NCBI GenBank assembly: GCA_013824715.1
Contig: PNOH01000031.1
Location: 1-53,520 of the forward strand
Source of the DNA: Odoribacter sp.
Lineage (GTDB): Bacteria; Bacteroidota; Bacteroidia; Bacteroidales; Prolixibacteraceae
Reading direction: 5' to 3'
Length of the DNA: 53,520 bases
Each line of letters starts with the position of its first letter. Position 1 is the stretch's first letter. Position numbers and translations under genes: made by a program. Positions 15,308 through 24,327 of the stretch are shown in pieces. The notes beneath the pieces are model-generated. The model did not search any database and was not told the origin of the DNA. It worked only from the letters and a program-made list of their open reading frames with translations.

Positions 15308-18037
15308 GTGAAATATCCAACAACCTCTACCTGTCTGAAAATATTTTCAGTCTTCATTCTGATATTCCTTCTACACCTTACTGTTTCAGCACAGAATATT
15401 CAGGAAAAATTAATTAGTGGTAAATTTCAGAAAACAAGCCTTCAGGAGTTTTTTAACCAGCTTGAAAAAGATTACGACATTCGTTTTTATTACCGTTCGG
15501 AATGGATCAAATCGTATGTGGTCAATCAGGAATTCAAAGATATGCCCCTGATTCAAGTCCTTAATCTGATATTTGACCGACAGCCTATGTCCTTCCGGTT
15601 TTTCCAGAATAATTCGGTAGCAGTATTCCCAAAAGGTATCGATGGCCGGCAAACCATCGGAACCGACGAGAATCAGGTGTTTGTTATTGGCGACCCTCTG
15701 AACGAAGGCCGATATAATTCGGCCAGGATAAACGGGAAGGTGCTCGATGGCAAAAACGCTGAACCGCTGGCCGGAGCAGTTATTTTTCATGCGCAAACCG
15801 GTATCGGAACTGCAACTGACGGAAACGGAAGATTTGAGCTCGATCTGCCGACTGGTGAACACACTCTTCAGGTTTCGTTTATGGGCTACGAAGTTCTGCG
15901 CCAGAAAATAAAACTGATCGAAAATGGCGCTGTCAGTTTTGAACTGTTTGAAGAAAGCTTCAATCTGGAAGAGGTAACCGTGATGGGCGAGGATGTGAAA
16001 GCGTCAAAATCTCAAATGAGCATGATAAAGGTTAATTCCAGAACGATGAAAGAACTTCCGGTTCTAATGGGTGAGGCCGATTTGATTAAGAGCATGATTA
16101 TGATGCCCGGTGTACAGAGTGTGGGCGAAATGTCGTCGGGTATAAATGTACGAGGTGGCAATACCGATCAAAATCTGATTTTGATGGATGGCGCCCCTGT
16201 TTTCAATACTTCACACTTATTCGGTTTCTTTTCGATGATCAATCCTGATGCCGTAAAAGATGTAACCTTGTTCAAAGGCGGAATTCCCGCATCGTATGGT
16301 GAGCGCATTTCGTCGATTATGGACGTTCAGTTAAAAGAAGGAAATACCGAAAATCTGAAATTCTATGGAGGAATCGGACTGATCAACAGCCGGTTTACGC
16401 TGGAAGGGCCGTTCGTGAAGAAAAAGAAAAGCTCCTTTCTTATCGGAGGCCGATCGACCTATTCGGACTGGATTATGCGACAATCCAGAAATACACAATT
16501 CATGAATAGTGTAGCCCATTTTTATGACATTAACGGAACTCTTAGCCTGTCGTTGGGCGAAAACAATAATCTCAGGTTAATGGGCTATTTAAGCAACGAT
16601 GTATTTAACCTGAATTCAAATTCGCTCTACACCTATGGAAATGCCATTGGTTCTGCAAACTGGAAAATGAGTATTTCGAAAAACCTTTTTTCGAACCTAA
16701 GTCTAGCCTACAGTAAATACAATTTTAATCTTGACCAAAAAGACCTCAATATTGCAGAAGATGATTATTCGTTGATTACCGGGCTGGAATATGGCAGCCT
16801 GAAATATATTCTTTCGTGGCTGCCTAATGAAAAGCACCGTGTAAATGCAGGATTTCAGGCCATCGGATACCAGGTTTTCCCGGGAAAGATCGTTCCTTCC
16901 ACTGAACCGAGTAATGTTGTTGCAGAGAAAGTGGCCAATGAGCAGTCGGTTGAAATGGGTGCCTTTATTGACGATGATTTTGATTTCTCAGTCAACACTT
17001 CCCTGAATGTTGGACTGCGTTATGCCCGGTTTATGAGCATGGGCCCGACAACCGTGTTGAAATACGATCCTAACCAAACCATCAATTCTGGTTCGGTAAC
17101 CGACTCCACCGTTTTCGTGGCCTGGGAAACGGCCAAAATGTATCATGGGCTAGAGCCTCGTCTTTCGTTGAAATTCAATATTCCAAGTGGTGGATCGTTC
17201 CGATTAAGTTATCAGCGCATCCATCAGTTCATGAACCAGATTTCGAATACGTCGGTCATTTCACCTGCTGATTTCTGGAAATCGGCTGATGCCCACATCA
17301 AGCCACTAATCAGTGATCAGTTTGCCATCGGTTTGTTTAAGTCACCAAAGAAAGGAAGGTTCGAAACTTCTGTCGAGGTGTATTACAAGAAACTTCAAAA
17401 TCTTCTGGAATATAAAAACGGAGCACTGCTGGTCATGAATCACTACATTGAAGCTGATCTGATCAATGCAGATGGATATTCCTACGGGCTTGAACTGTAC
17501 GCAAAGAAAAACCTGGGAAGATTAAACGGTTGGGTAAGTTATACCTACTCACGTACCTTGCGGCAAACCGACAATATATTTCAGGAGGAAATAGTTAACG
17601 CTAAAAGATCCTATCCATCGGTTTACGACAAACCACATGATTTATCAACTGTGCTCAATTACCAGATCAGCCGTCGCTGGCGGTTTTCAGGCAACTTTGT
17701 TTTATCCTCGGGAAGACCTGTTACCTTACCCGAACAAAAATATATGTTTGATGGCCGGCAGGTGGTATTTTATTCAGACCGGAACAAATACCGGATGCCA
17801 CCTTATCACCGCATGGATGTCAGTATTACGCTGGATGAGAACCTGCGTAAAAAACGCATGTGGAAAGGAAGCTGGACATTTTCGGTATATAATTTGTATG
17901 GCCGGAAAAATCCATATTCGGTTTTCTACCGCAAAGATCCGTCTATACAGTTAACTGAGAAGACTCCTTATGCGATTTACAAACTTTCGGTAATTGGTGT
18001 ACCCGTACCGTCAATCACGTATAATTTCAAATTCTGA
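15308..18037 (+). CDS. TonB-dependent outer-membrane receptor with STN domain
   Basis: 909 residues, GTG start. Order: signal peptide to ~28; STN domain (~35-108: FFNQLEKDYDIRFYY ... FRFFQNNSVAVFPKG); carboxypeptidase-like Ig domain (~139-215: INGKVLDGKNAEPLAGA); TonB-box-like EEVTVMG (221-227); plug (~245-345, with INVRGGNTDQNLILMDGAPV); then a 22-strand-type barrel ending in aromatic YNFKF. It imports an unknown ligand across the outer membrane. An STN domain often signals to a FecR/sigma pair, but none is next to it. The stop overlaps the next start (TGATG), tying it to two DUF4249 lipoproteins, a standard Bacteroidota pairing. Confidence 0.92.
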   Translation: MKYPTTSTCLKIFSVFILIFLLHLTVSAQNIQEKLISGKFQKTSLQEFFNQLEKDYDIRFYYRSEWIKSYVVNQEFKDMPLIQVLNLIFDRQPMSFRFFQNNSVAVFPKGIDGRQTIGTDENQVFVIGDPLNEGRYNSARINGKVLDGKNAEPLAGAVIFHAQTGIGTATDGNGRFELDLPTGEHTLQVSFMGYEVLRQKIKLIENGAVSFELFEESFNLEEVTVMGEDVKASKSQMSMIKVNSRTMKELPVLMGEADLIKSMIMMPGVQSVGEMSSGINVRGGNTDQNLILMDGAPVFNTSHLFGFFSMINPDAVKDVTLFKGGIPASYGERISSIMDVQLKEGNTENLKFYGGIGLINSRFTLEGPFVKKKKSSFLIGGRSTYSDWIMRQSRNTQFMNSVAHFYDINGTLSLSLGENNNLRLMGYLSNDVFNLNSNSLYTYGNAIGSANWKMSISKNLFSNLSLAYSKYNFNLDQKDLNIAEDDYSLITGLEYGSLKYILSWLPNEKHRVNAGFQAIGYQVFPGKIVPSTEPSNVVAEKVANEQSVEMGAFIDDDFDFSVNTSLNVGLRYARFMSMGPTTVLKYDPNQTINSGSVTDSTVFVAWETAKMYHGLEPRLSLKFNIPSGGSFRLSYQRIHQFMNQISNTSVISPADFWKSADAHIKPLISDQFAIGLFKSPKKGRFETSVEVYYKKLQNLLEYKNGALLVMNHYIEADLINADGYSYGLELYAKKNLGRLNGWVSYTYSRTLRQTDNIFQEEIVNAKRSYPSVYDKPHDLSTVLNYQISRRWRFSGNFVLSSGRPVTLPEQKYMFDGRQVVFYSDRNKYRMPPYHRMDVSITLDENLRKKRMWKGSWTFSVYNLYGRKNPYSVFYRKDPSIQLTEKTPYAIYKLSVIGVPVPSITYNFKF

Positions 18038-19116
18038 TGCAACGAAGACTATTATTTTTGGTTTTGATGGTAACCTTGTTCGTTTCGTGCGAAGATATTT
18101 ACAAACCTGATCTGGAAATTGTTCCCGGAATCATTGTGGTTGAATCGCATGTAACAAACGACCTGAACCAAAACTATGTCATACTTTCAAAAACAAATGA
18201 TTTCTACAATACATCCCCACAGGAAAATATTAGCGGGGCAAAGATCGAACTGGTTCAGTTTACTGGTTTCGCCTACTATCCTTTTGAGATTATTTATAAT
18301 TCGACAGAAGTTAGTCCCGGACATTATATTTTTAAAGATACACCTGTTCCGGGAAATAATTACCGGCTGAGGATTACTATGGGCAACGATGTTTATGAGT
18401 CGAACCTTGAGCAGATGCCTCCCCTGCCAACCATCGACTCATTATACACCCGTTTCAAATTAGAGAGTTCATACCGAACTGATTCATACGGTCCACCAAC
18501 ACTTGTGAAGTCACCTGGTCAGGAAATCTATATTGACGCACCAATCACACCATCACTTCAATATTATCGGTTTAACTGGCGAACAGTCCTACAATGGACC
18601 AACATCCCACCTTCAAATGGACCTTCCGTACCATCTTTCTGGGGTTGGCTATCGAGATATCAGGATGGGGAATTCAACCTTGCCGGAATCAAGCAATTCA
18701 GTACTTCTAACCTTGTTACCAAACATCCGGTTCTTTCACTTCCATACAATCTGCATGACTATCTGGAAACGGACAAACAAACTGGATGCGGCTGGATACT
18801 GATTCTTGACCAGTACGGGATTTCAAAAGATTCTCATAACTTTTATGAAAACCTGAATAAACAGCTATCTGCAGAAGGAAATTTGTTTGATCCCCTACTT
18901 ACACAGGTTTTCGGAAATATGCGTTGCAAAAGTGATTCGTCTAAAATTGTTTTTGGCAATTTTAATTTAAACTCGTATAAACAGTACCGATATTTCCTTT
19001 ATCTGGGAACGAATGAGAAAAGCAAAATGATTTTACGAAAACTCAATCGATATCCTGACATTCCATTTAGGGGAGTTGTTCAGGGAATTCAACCTTCATT
19101 TTGGGAAACTTATTAA
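18037..19116 (+). CDS. DUF4249 lipoprotein, first copy
   Basis: 359 residues. A short signal peptide ends in LFVSC, a lipobox with the modified Cys about residue 18. The DUF4249 family sits next to TonB-dependent receptors in Bacteroidota and is thought to be a surface partner, much as SusD is for SusC; ligand unknown. Recognisable pieces are the N-terminal beta domain (IVVESHVTNDLNQNYV, then GAKIELVQ) and the TPVPGNNYRLRI segment at about 105-116. It shares one base with the receptor stop. The gene two bases downstream is a clear duplicate, with 48 identical bases at the start of the mature protein (18084-18131). Confidence 0.88.
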   Translation: MQRRLLFLVLMVTLFVSCEDIYKPDLEIVPGIIVVESHVTNDLNQNYVILSKTNDFYNTSPQENISGAKIELVQFTGFAYYPFEIIYNSTEVSPGHYIFKDTPVPGNNYRLRITMGNDVYESNLEQMPPLPTIDSLYTRFKLESSYRTDSYGPPTLVKSPGQEIYIDAPITPSLQYYRFNWRTVLQWTNIPPSNGPSVPSFWGWLSRYQDGEFNLAGIKQFSTSNLVTKHPVLSLPYNLHDYLETDKQTGCGWILILDQYGISKDSHNFYENLNKQLSAEGNLFDPLLTQVFGNMRCKSDSSKIVFGNFNLNSYKQYRYFLYLGTNEKSKMILRKLNRYPDIPFRGVVQGIQPSFWETY

Positions 19117-19118
19117 AT

Positions 19119-20210
19119 ATGAAACAGATATCTTCCATATTCTTTCTGATGGCTTTGTTCCTGTTCCTCCTTGCTTCGTGCGAAGATATTTACAAACCTG
19201 ATCTGGAAATTGTTCCCGGAATTCTGGTTGTGGAATCACAACTGACCAACGATCCGGCAAAAAATTTTGTCAGGCTTTCAAAGTCGAATGACTTCTACAA
19301 TACCAATCAACAGGAAAAAATCACCGGGGCCAGGGTTGACCTGGTTCAGGTAACCGGCACTAACATCAGACCCATTGAAACTACTTATAAATCAACAGAA
19401 AATAGCGCCGGAAATTACATCTTTCAAAATACCCCTGTTCCGGGAAACAGGTACAAGCTGCGGATTACTGTGGGAAATGATATTTATGAATCGAACCTGG
19501 AACTGATGCCACCTATCCCGGTCATAGATTCACTTTACACCAGGTTCAAATTAGAGAGATCGTACAGAACTGATGCCAGTGGGCCGCCCACACTGGTCGA
19601 AACACCTGGCCAGGAAATCTATATTGACGCACCCATTACACAGGCGCTTCAATATTACCGCTTTAACTGGCGTACTGTCCTTCAATGGACCTACTATCCG
19701 GTTGTATTAAATGGACCATCTCAACCCTCATACCTGGGCTGGCTTTCAAGATATCAGGATGGGCTTTTTAACCTTGCCGGAAACAAGCAATTCAGTGTTT
19801 CCAGTCGTGTTACCAAACATCCCATCTTATCACTCCCATACAATGTCGAGGCATATCTTGATTCGTCCGCGCAGGTAGGAAGCGGCTGGATAGTGATTCT
19901 GGACCAGTTCGGTGTTTCAAAAGATTCATATATCTATCATGAAAACCTGAATAAACAAATATCGGCTGAAGGAAATTTGTTTGATCCGTTACTCGCCCAG
20001 GTTTTTGGAAATTTTCGTTGTAAAAATGATGATTCAAAAATGGTATTAGGCTATTTCGACTTAAACTCTTACAGGCAGCACCGATATTTCCTTAATCTGG
20101 GGACAAATGAAAAAAGCAAGGTCGTTAAGCATCAAATAAAAATGTATCCGGATATTCCGGATAGAGGCTTTGTTAGGGGAATACCGCCCGTGTTTTGGGA
20201 AACAAATTAA
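19119..20210 (+). CDS. DUF4249 lipoprotein, duplicated copy
   Basis: 363 residues from the ATG at 19119; a TTG at 19101 would overlap the previous gene and is less likely. The lipobox is LLASC. Very similar along its whole length to the preceding gene (SCEDIYKPDLEIVPGI is identical, as are YQDG.FNLAG and LSAEGNLFDPLL-like segments), so it arose by tandem duplication. Small changes such as DTPVPGNNYRL to NTPVPGNRYKL suggest that both copies are kept under selection. It may form alternative lids on the same receptor or a heteromer. Confidence 0.88.
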   Translation: MKQISSIFFLMALFLFLLASCEDIYKPDLEIVPGILVVESQLTNDPAKNFVRLSKSNDFYNTNQQEKITGARVDLVQVTGTNIRPIETTYKSTENSAGNYIFQNTPVPGNRYKLRITVGNDIYESNLELMPPIPVIDSLYTRFKLERSYRTDASGPPTLVETPGQEIYIDAPITQALQYYRFNWRTVLQWTYYPVVLNGPSQPSYLGWLSRYQDGLFNLAGNKQFSVSSRVTKHPILSLPYNVEAYLDSSAQVGSGWIVILDQFGVSKDSYIYHENLNKQISAEGNLFDPLLAQVFGNFRCKNDDSKMVLGYFDLNSYRQHRYFLNLGTNEKSKVVKHQIKMYPDIPDRGFVRGIPPVFWETN

Positions 20211-20277
20211 ATGAGAATCTATCGAACAGAGAATGCAATTTTAATATTCAAATATTCAATTAATTCCGTTATTTCGA

Positions 20278-21900
20278 GTGAAAAATTCTTTACTAATATT
20301 CATTTTCCTGATCATCCTTTCCATGTCAGGAAGAACTCAGACCAAAAGCTTTTATGGCCTGTATTCCGATCGTGATATATATGTGAGCGGTGAAACACTT
20401 CTGGCTAAAATATATTTGCCTGATAGTATTCCATCGCGGATTATATGCCTCGATCTGGTCAATCAAAATGGTATCCGGATAAACGGCGTTTCACTGGCAA
20501 TCCGTGATAATGAGGCAGAAGGTTATCTTCAATTGCCCGATTCGCTAAGTTCAGGAACTTATTTGATACGGTGCTACCAAAAATATAATGCCGGTAAAAT
20601 CAAAACTATACGTGAAATATACATTTCGAGCCGGTTCGATAGGCTTGAAAAAACTGACCAATTGAAACGGGTAGCTCCATCATCTGTATTTCCTGATAAA
20701 AAAACTGATATGATTCAGATTTCTGAATTGGAGAAGTCTTATCCTTCCTTGAGCAAGATCGAAGCAGGTATCCGGATTGATGAGTCGTTACTGAAAGAAT
20801 TGGATGGGAGTTTACTGGTAAGTGTTGTTCAGGCTGATTCTTCCTATGTCTCAAAATGTTATGCAGAACAGACAGAGCAGACCAAGTCAGGAATGATCGA
20901 AAAAAAAGGGATTATTATCTCCGGGATTGTAACAGATAAAAAAAATTCTGAACCAGCCAGTGGCATTACCGTTTTTCTTACTATTCCCGATTCGATACCT
21001 GGATTCCAGTATTTTAAAACTCAAAAAGATGGTCGTTTCTTTTTTCTGCTCGACAAATACTTTGGTTCAATTCAGGCTGTTATTCAATGTTTTGGGAATA
21101 CTCCTCTTCAACGACTAAATGTCAAACTCGACGAACTCTTCGCTGAACCGGGCAAAATTCCTGATTTCAGGTTGCAGTCAATTTCAGGAACCCTTAAAGA
21201 AACTTTGGCCCGAAACATCTCGGCAGTTACCCTCCGGAAAGTATTTGGGCAGAATAATTATGCAATATCCCCCTATAAAGAAAAATCAACCGAAGACTAC
21301 CCTTATTACGGAAAGGCAACACATACCATTGATCCGAAACTATTCGTTGATTTGCCCGATTTTGCTGAAATATCAAGAGAATTACTGCCCGGGGTAAAAT
21401 ACCGGAATTACAACAATGAACCAACTTTGCAGGTTATCAACAATTCAACGCATTACTATTTTGAAGAGAATCCTTTGATTTTGTTGGATGGAATTCCCGT
21501 ACGCGATTTAAATGTCATTAAAGATATGGGGACAAGCGATATCGAACGTGTTGACATTTGCAAGAACGAGCGCTTTTATGGTGATCTGCGTTTTCCGGGC
21601 GTAGTTGCGATTTATTCCACTAAAAAAGAATATTCACGACTTCCGGAATCAAGTCAGCTTATCCGGCTGAAGCTTGAAGCTATTCAATTGCCATGCAAGT
21701 TGGCAGAACCAAACCTGACCGAACCATCTGTTCCCGATATGAGACAAATTCTTTACTGGAACCCAGCAACAAAACCAGGCAGTATGCTCTCGGTCCAATG
21801 CAACGCTTCATCCATTATCGGTCAGTTTAAACTGTCGGTAAAAGGAAGATTAAAAGACGGAACACTGATTTTTTCAGAAAAACAATTTGAGGTAAAATAA
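20278..21900 (+). CDS. Exported protein with MG2-like N-terminus and plug-like C-terminus
   Basis: 540 residues, GTG start. Signal peptide ~1-20. Residues ~25-105 look like a macroglobulin MG2 domain (SDRDIYVSGETLLAKIYLPD ... GTYLIRCYQKY). A carboxypeptidase-like Ig segment lies at ~225-290 (ISGIVTDKKNSEPASGITVF). Around 400-450 is a stretch resembling a TonB-receptor plug (NPLILLDGIPVRDLNVI ... IERVDICKNERFYGDLRFPGVVAIYSTK), but no beta-barrel follows. The protein is therefore probably soluble or surface-bound and interacts with the receptor complex. It is the fourth gene of the receptor operon, 67 bases after the second DUF4249 gene. No biochemical role is known to me. Confidence 0.75.
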   Translation: MKNSLLIFIFLIILSMSGRTQTKSFYGLYSDRDIYVSGETLLAKIYLPDSIPSRIICLDLVNQNGIRINGVSLAIRDNEAEGYLQLPDSLSSGTYLIRCYQKYNAGKIKTIREIYISSRFDRLEKTDQLKRVAPSSVFPDKKTDMIQISELEKSYPSLSKIEAGIRIDESLLKELDGSLLVSVVQADSSYVSKCYAEQTEQTKSGMIEKKGIIISGIVTDKKNSEPASGITVFLTIPDSIPGFQYFKTQKDGRFFFLLDKYFGSIQAVIQCFGNTPLQRLNVKLDELFAEPGKIPDFRLQSISGTLKETLARNISAVTLRKVFGQNNYAISPYKEKSTEDYPYYGKATHTIDPKLFVDLPDFAEISRELLPGVKYRNYNNEPTLQVINNSTHYYFEENPLILLDGIPVRDLNVIKDMGTSDIERVDICKNERFYGDLRFPGVVAIYSTKKEYSRLPESSQLIRLKLEAIQLPCKLAEPNLTEPSVPDMRQILYWNPATKPGSMLSVQCNASSIIGQFKLSVKGRLKDGTLIFSEKQFEVK

Positions 21901-21901
21901 C

Positions 21902-22621
21902 ATGAACACAAAAATCTTACATATACTGTTGATCATGCTTTTCTTTGCTAATTCAGCTATCGTAAATGCGCAGGAGCCTCTAAACCACAATTGGGACAAG
22001 CAAAAAATTAAAGGGGTACGTTATATGCCCTATCCGCCTTATAGCGGATCTCCTTTTTTGAACGATAGTTGGGTGTCTGGAAAAATTGAGTTTTCTAACG
22101 GTGAAATTTCCGACAGTTTATACCTCAGGTACAGCGCCTTCAAAGATGAACTTCTCTATTACAACAAGGAAATAGCAAGCCATATTGTAATTGACAAAGC
22201 CAGCATCAGTGGATTTACTTTTGTTGCCAGGGATGGAAATACCAGGGTATTCAGGAAACAGTATTACGATGGGTTTATGAATGGTGATCGTTTTTTTGAA
22301 ATCCTTTCTGAAGGTGAAACCGACCTGATTGTTTTCAGAAAAATCATTTTAGCCAATACGATGCCTTATAAAGGCGAGGGCGGTATTTTGATGGATCAGA
22401 ATTACGTATCAGCATACCAATACTTTTTTTATACACCTGAAAAAGGATTCACTTATGTCAGGATAAATACAAACGCTTTCCTTGAAAAATTTGCTGAAAA
22501 AGATCAAAAACCAATCAGGAAATTGATCCGAAAAAACAGGATTAGAATTACAGAGGAGGAGAGCCTTATCCTTGCCTGGAAAATTGTTGAAAAAGAAGGA
22601 TTTAAAATCATTTTCAATTAA
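21902..22621 (+). CDS. Hypothetical exported protein of the receptor operon
   Basis: 239 residues, starting one base after the preceding stop. A signal peptide (~1-23, ending near VNAQ) is followed by a predicted beta-rich body with many aromatic residues (RYMPYPPYSGSPFLNDSW; GEISDSLYLRYSAFKDELLYY). I do not recognise the family with certainty; the pattern of a small exported protein giving FRKQYYDGFMNGDRFFEIL resembles accessory proteins found after DUF4249 or MG2 genes. Its tight linkage suggests it works with the receptor system. Nothing useful follows until the candidate promoter of the next gene. Confidence 0.65.
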   Translation: MNTKILHILLIMLFFANSAIVNAQEPLNHNWDKQKIKGVRYMPYPPYSGSPFLNDSWVSGKIEFSNGEISDSLYLRYSAFKDELLYYNKEIASHIVIDKASISGFTFVARDGNTRVFRKQYYDGFMNGDRFFEILSEGETDLIVFRKIILANTMPYKGEGGILMDQNYVSAYQYFFYTPEKGFTYVRINTNAFLEKFAEKDQKPIRKLIRKNRIRITEEESLILAWKIVEKEGFKIIFN

Positions 22622-22694
22622 ATTCAGGTTCGATAGTTATTGAATAAATCCTCTGTTTAATTAATCTTACCATGTTTTCTTCCGCAGAAAATTT

Positions 22695-22702
22695 TATTTT
22701 TG
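22695..22702 (+). promoter_or_regulatory. Candidate -7 box before the lipoprotein oxidoreductase
   Basis: TATTTTTG matches TAnnTTTG and lies 35 bases before the ATG at 22738. It falls inside the longer open frame that begins at 22672, which argues for the downstream start. Confidence 0.4.
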
Positions 22703-22737
22703 CTTACAATAAATCAGATAATCCTAATATTCAATCC

Positions 22738-24147
22738 ATGAACAAACATCTTATGCCCGTTATTGCTGTTGCTACCCTATTTTCGGCATGTGCCGGCGGT
22801 GGGCAAAAACCTGCCGAAAAAGAAAAGATTATCAGCAAATTTACCGGCGCTGCCGGCGAAGTAAAGCTGATGACCCTCGATCCCGGCCATTTCCACGCTG
22901 CCCTCATCCAAAAATCAATGTATCAGCAAATCGATCCAACCGTATATGTGTATGCTCCTGAAGGATCCGATGTTACCGATCATTTGACCCGGATAGAAGG
23001 ATTTAACAAACGTACTGAGAAGCCAACAGCGTGGATCGAAAAAGTATATACCGGGGCTGATTACCTCGAAAAAATGCTGGCCGACAAACCTGGAAATGTG
23101 ATGATGGTGGCGGGGAACAATGCAAAAAAAACCGAATACATTCAGAAAGCAGTTGAGGCTGGCCTGAATGTTTTTGCCGACAAACCGATGGTGATCACTC
23201 CTGAAGCATTTCCGGTTTTGGAACAGACTTTCAAAATTGCTGCTGAAAAAGGAGTTTTGATTTACGACATCATGACTGAACGTCATGAAATCACCTCCAT
23301 TATTCAGCGTGAACTGGCCAAAATTCCTGAGGTATTCGGCGGTTTAGAAGAAGGAACGGCTGAAAAGCCAGCCATCGTAAAAGAAAGCGTACATCATTTT
23401 TCAAAGATGGTTGCTGGCAGCGCTTTAATACGCCCTGCCTGGTTTTTTGATACTGCCCAGCAAGGCGAAGGAATTGTTGATGTAACTACTCATCTGGTTG
23501 ACCTGGTACAATGGGGGGCTTTCCCGGAATTTATCCTGAAAAAAATGGATGTTGAACTAATTTCAGCCAAACGTTGGGCAACCGACCTGACTCCGGATCA
23601 ATTCGAAAAAGTAACCCGGCTAAAAGAATTTCCAGAATTCCTGAAAAAGGATGTTTCCGGAGACAAACTGAAAGTTTACTCGAACGGTGAAATCGTTTAC
23701 AAGCTGAAAGGCAAATTTGCTAAAGTATCTGTTACCTGGAACTTCGAAGCTCCCGATGGCACTGGCGATACGCATTACAGCATCATGCGCGGAAAACTTT
23801 GCAGTGTGATGATCAAACAAGGCAAAGAAGAAAGCTACAAACCAACTGTCTATATCGAAGCGAACATCACTGAAGGTTTAACCACTTTCGATGGCGCTTT
23901 GAAAAAAGCAGTTGATCAGGACATTGCTGCTACCTATCCCGGCCTGAAATTGATAAAAATCAGCGATAAACTCTGGACAATCGAAATTCCTGACAAATAC
24001 AAAATGGGTCACGAAGCACATTTCGGAGAAGTAACTGAAAAATACCTGCAATATCTTAAAGATGGGAAATTGCCGGAATGGGAAGTTCCAAACATGATTA
24101 CCAAATATTTTACTACTACTGAAGCCTTGAAAATGGCCAAACAGTAA
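22738..24147 (+). CDS. Lipoprotein Gfo/Idh/MocA-family oxidoreductase
   Basis: 469 residues from the ATG at 22738. An upstream ATG at 22672 would bury the signal sequence. The start MNKHLMPVIAVATLFSAC ends in a lipobox (Cys18), so the enzyme should be lipid-anchored in the periplasm or on the surface. The Rossmann half is unusual at its first loop (LDPGHFHAAL), followed by NVFADKPMVI, the DKP lysine motif of the family. The C-terminal half fits the putative-oxidoreductase type often found with carbohydrate loci. Exported members must carry or retain their NAD(P) cofactor, and the substrate is unknown. A cytochrome c gene and a CE15 esterase follow on the opposite strand. Confidence 0.85.
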   Translation: MNKHLMPVIAVATLFSACAGGGQKPAEKEKIISKFTGAAGEVKLMTLDPGHFHAALIQKSMYQQIDPTVYVYAPEGSDVTDHLTRIEGFNKRTEKPTAWIEKVYTGADYLEKMLADKPGNVMMVAGNNAKKTEYIQKAVEAGLNVFADKPMVITPEAFPVLEQTFKIAAEKGVLIYDIMTERHEITSIIQRELAKIPEVFGGLEEGTAEKPAIVKESVHHFSKMVAGSALIRPAWFFDTAQQGEGIVDVTTHLVDLVQWGAFPEFILKKMDVELISAKRWATDLTPDQFEKVTRLKEFPEFLKKDVSGDKLKVYSNGEIVYKLKGKFAKVSVTWNFEAPDGTGDTHYSIMRGKLCSVMIKQGKEESYKPTVYIEANITEGLTTFDGALKKAVDQDIAATYPGLKLIKISDKLWTIEIPDKYKMGHEAHFGEVTEKYLQYLKDGKLPEWEVPNMITKYFTTTEALKMAKQ

Positions 24148-24230
24148 TCCAAGCAAAATGGAAATAAGAATCAATCATCTTCAACCTCTAAAGGATTGAT
24201 ACCATCGAACGCAGCCGAATCATCTTTGGG

Positions 24231-24302
24231 AAAACCTACATCCCCGTAAGCGATCAGTACAAGGATAAATTTGAGGAGTTCCCGGACAAGAATTTTTTGT
24301 AG
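24231..24302 (+). repeat. ~72-bp repeat with coding-like content, copy 1
   Basis: Similar to 25463-25536 in the same orientation. In one frame it reads KTYIPVSDQYKDKFEEF and ends at a TAG, as if it were the 3' end of a lost gene. It lies just before the end of the cytochrome gene. Confidence 0.6.
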
Positions 24303-24327
24303 AAACTAAAAATGGCTGGCAATAACC

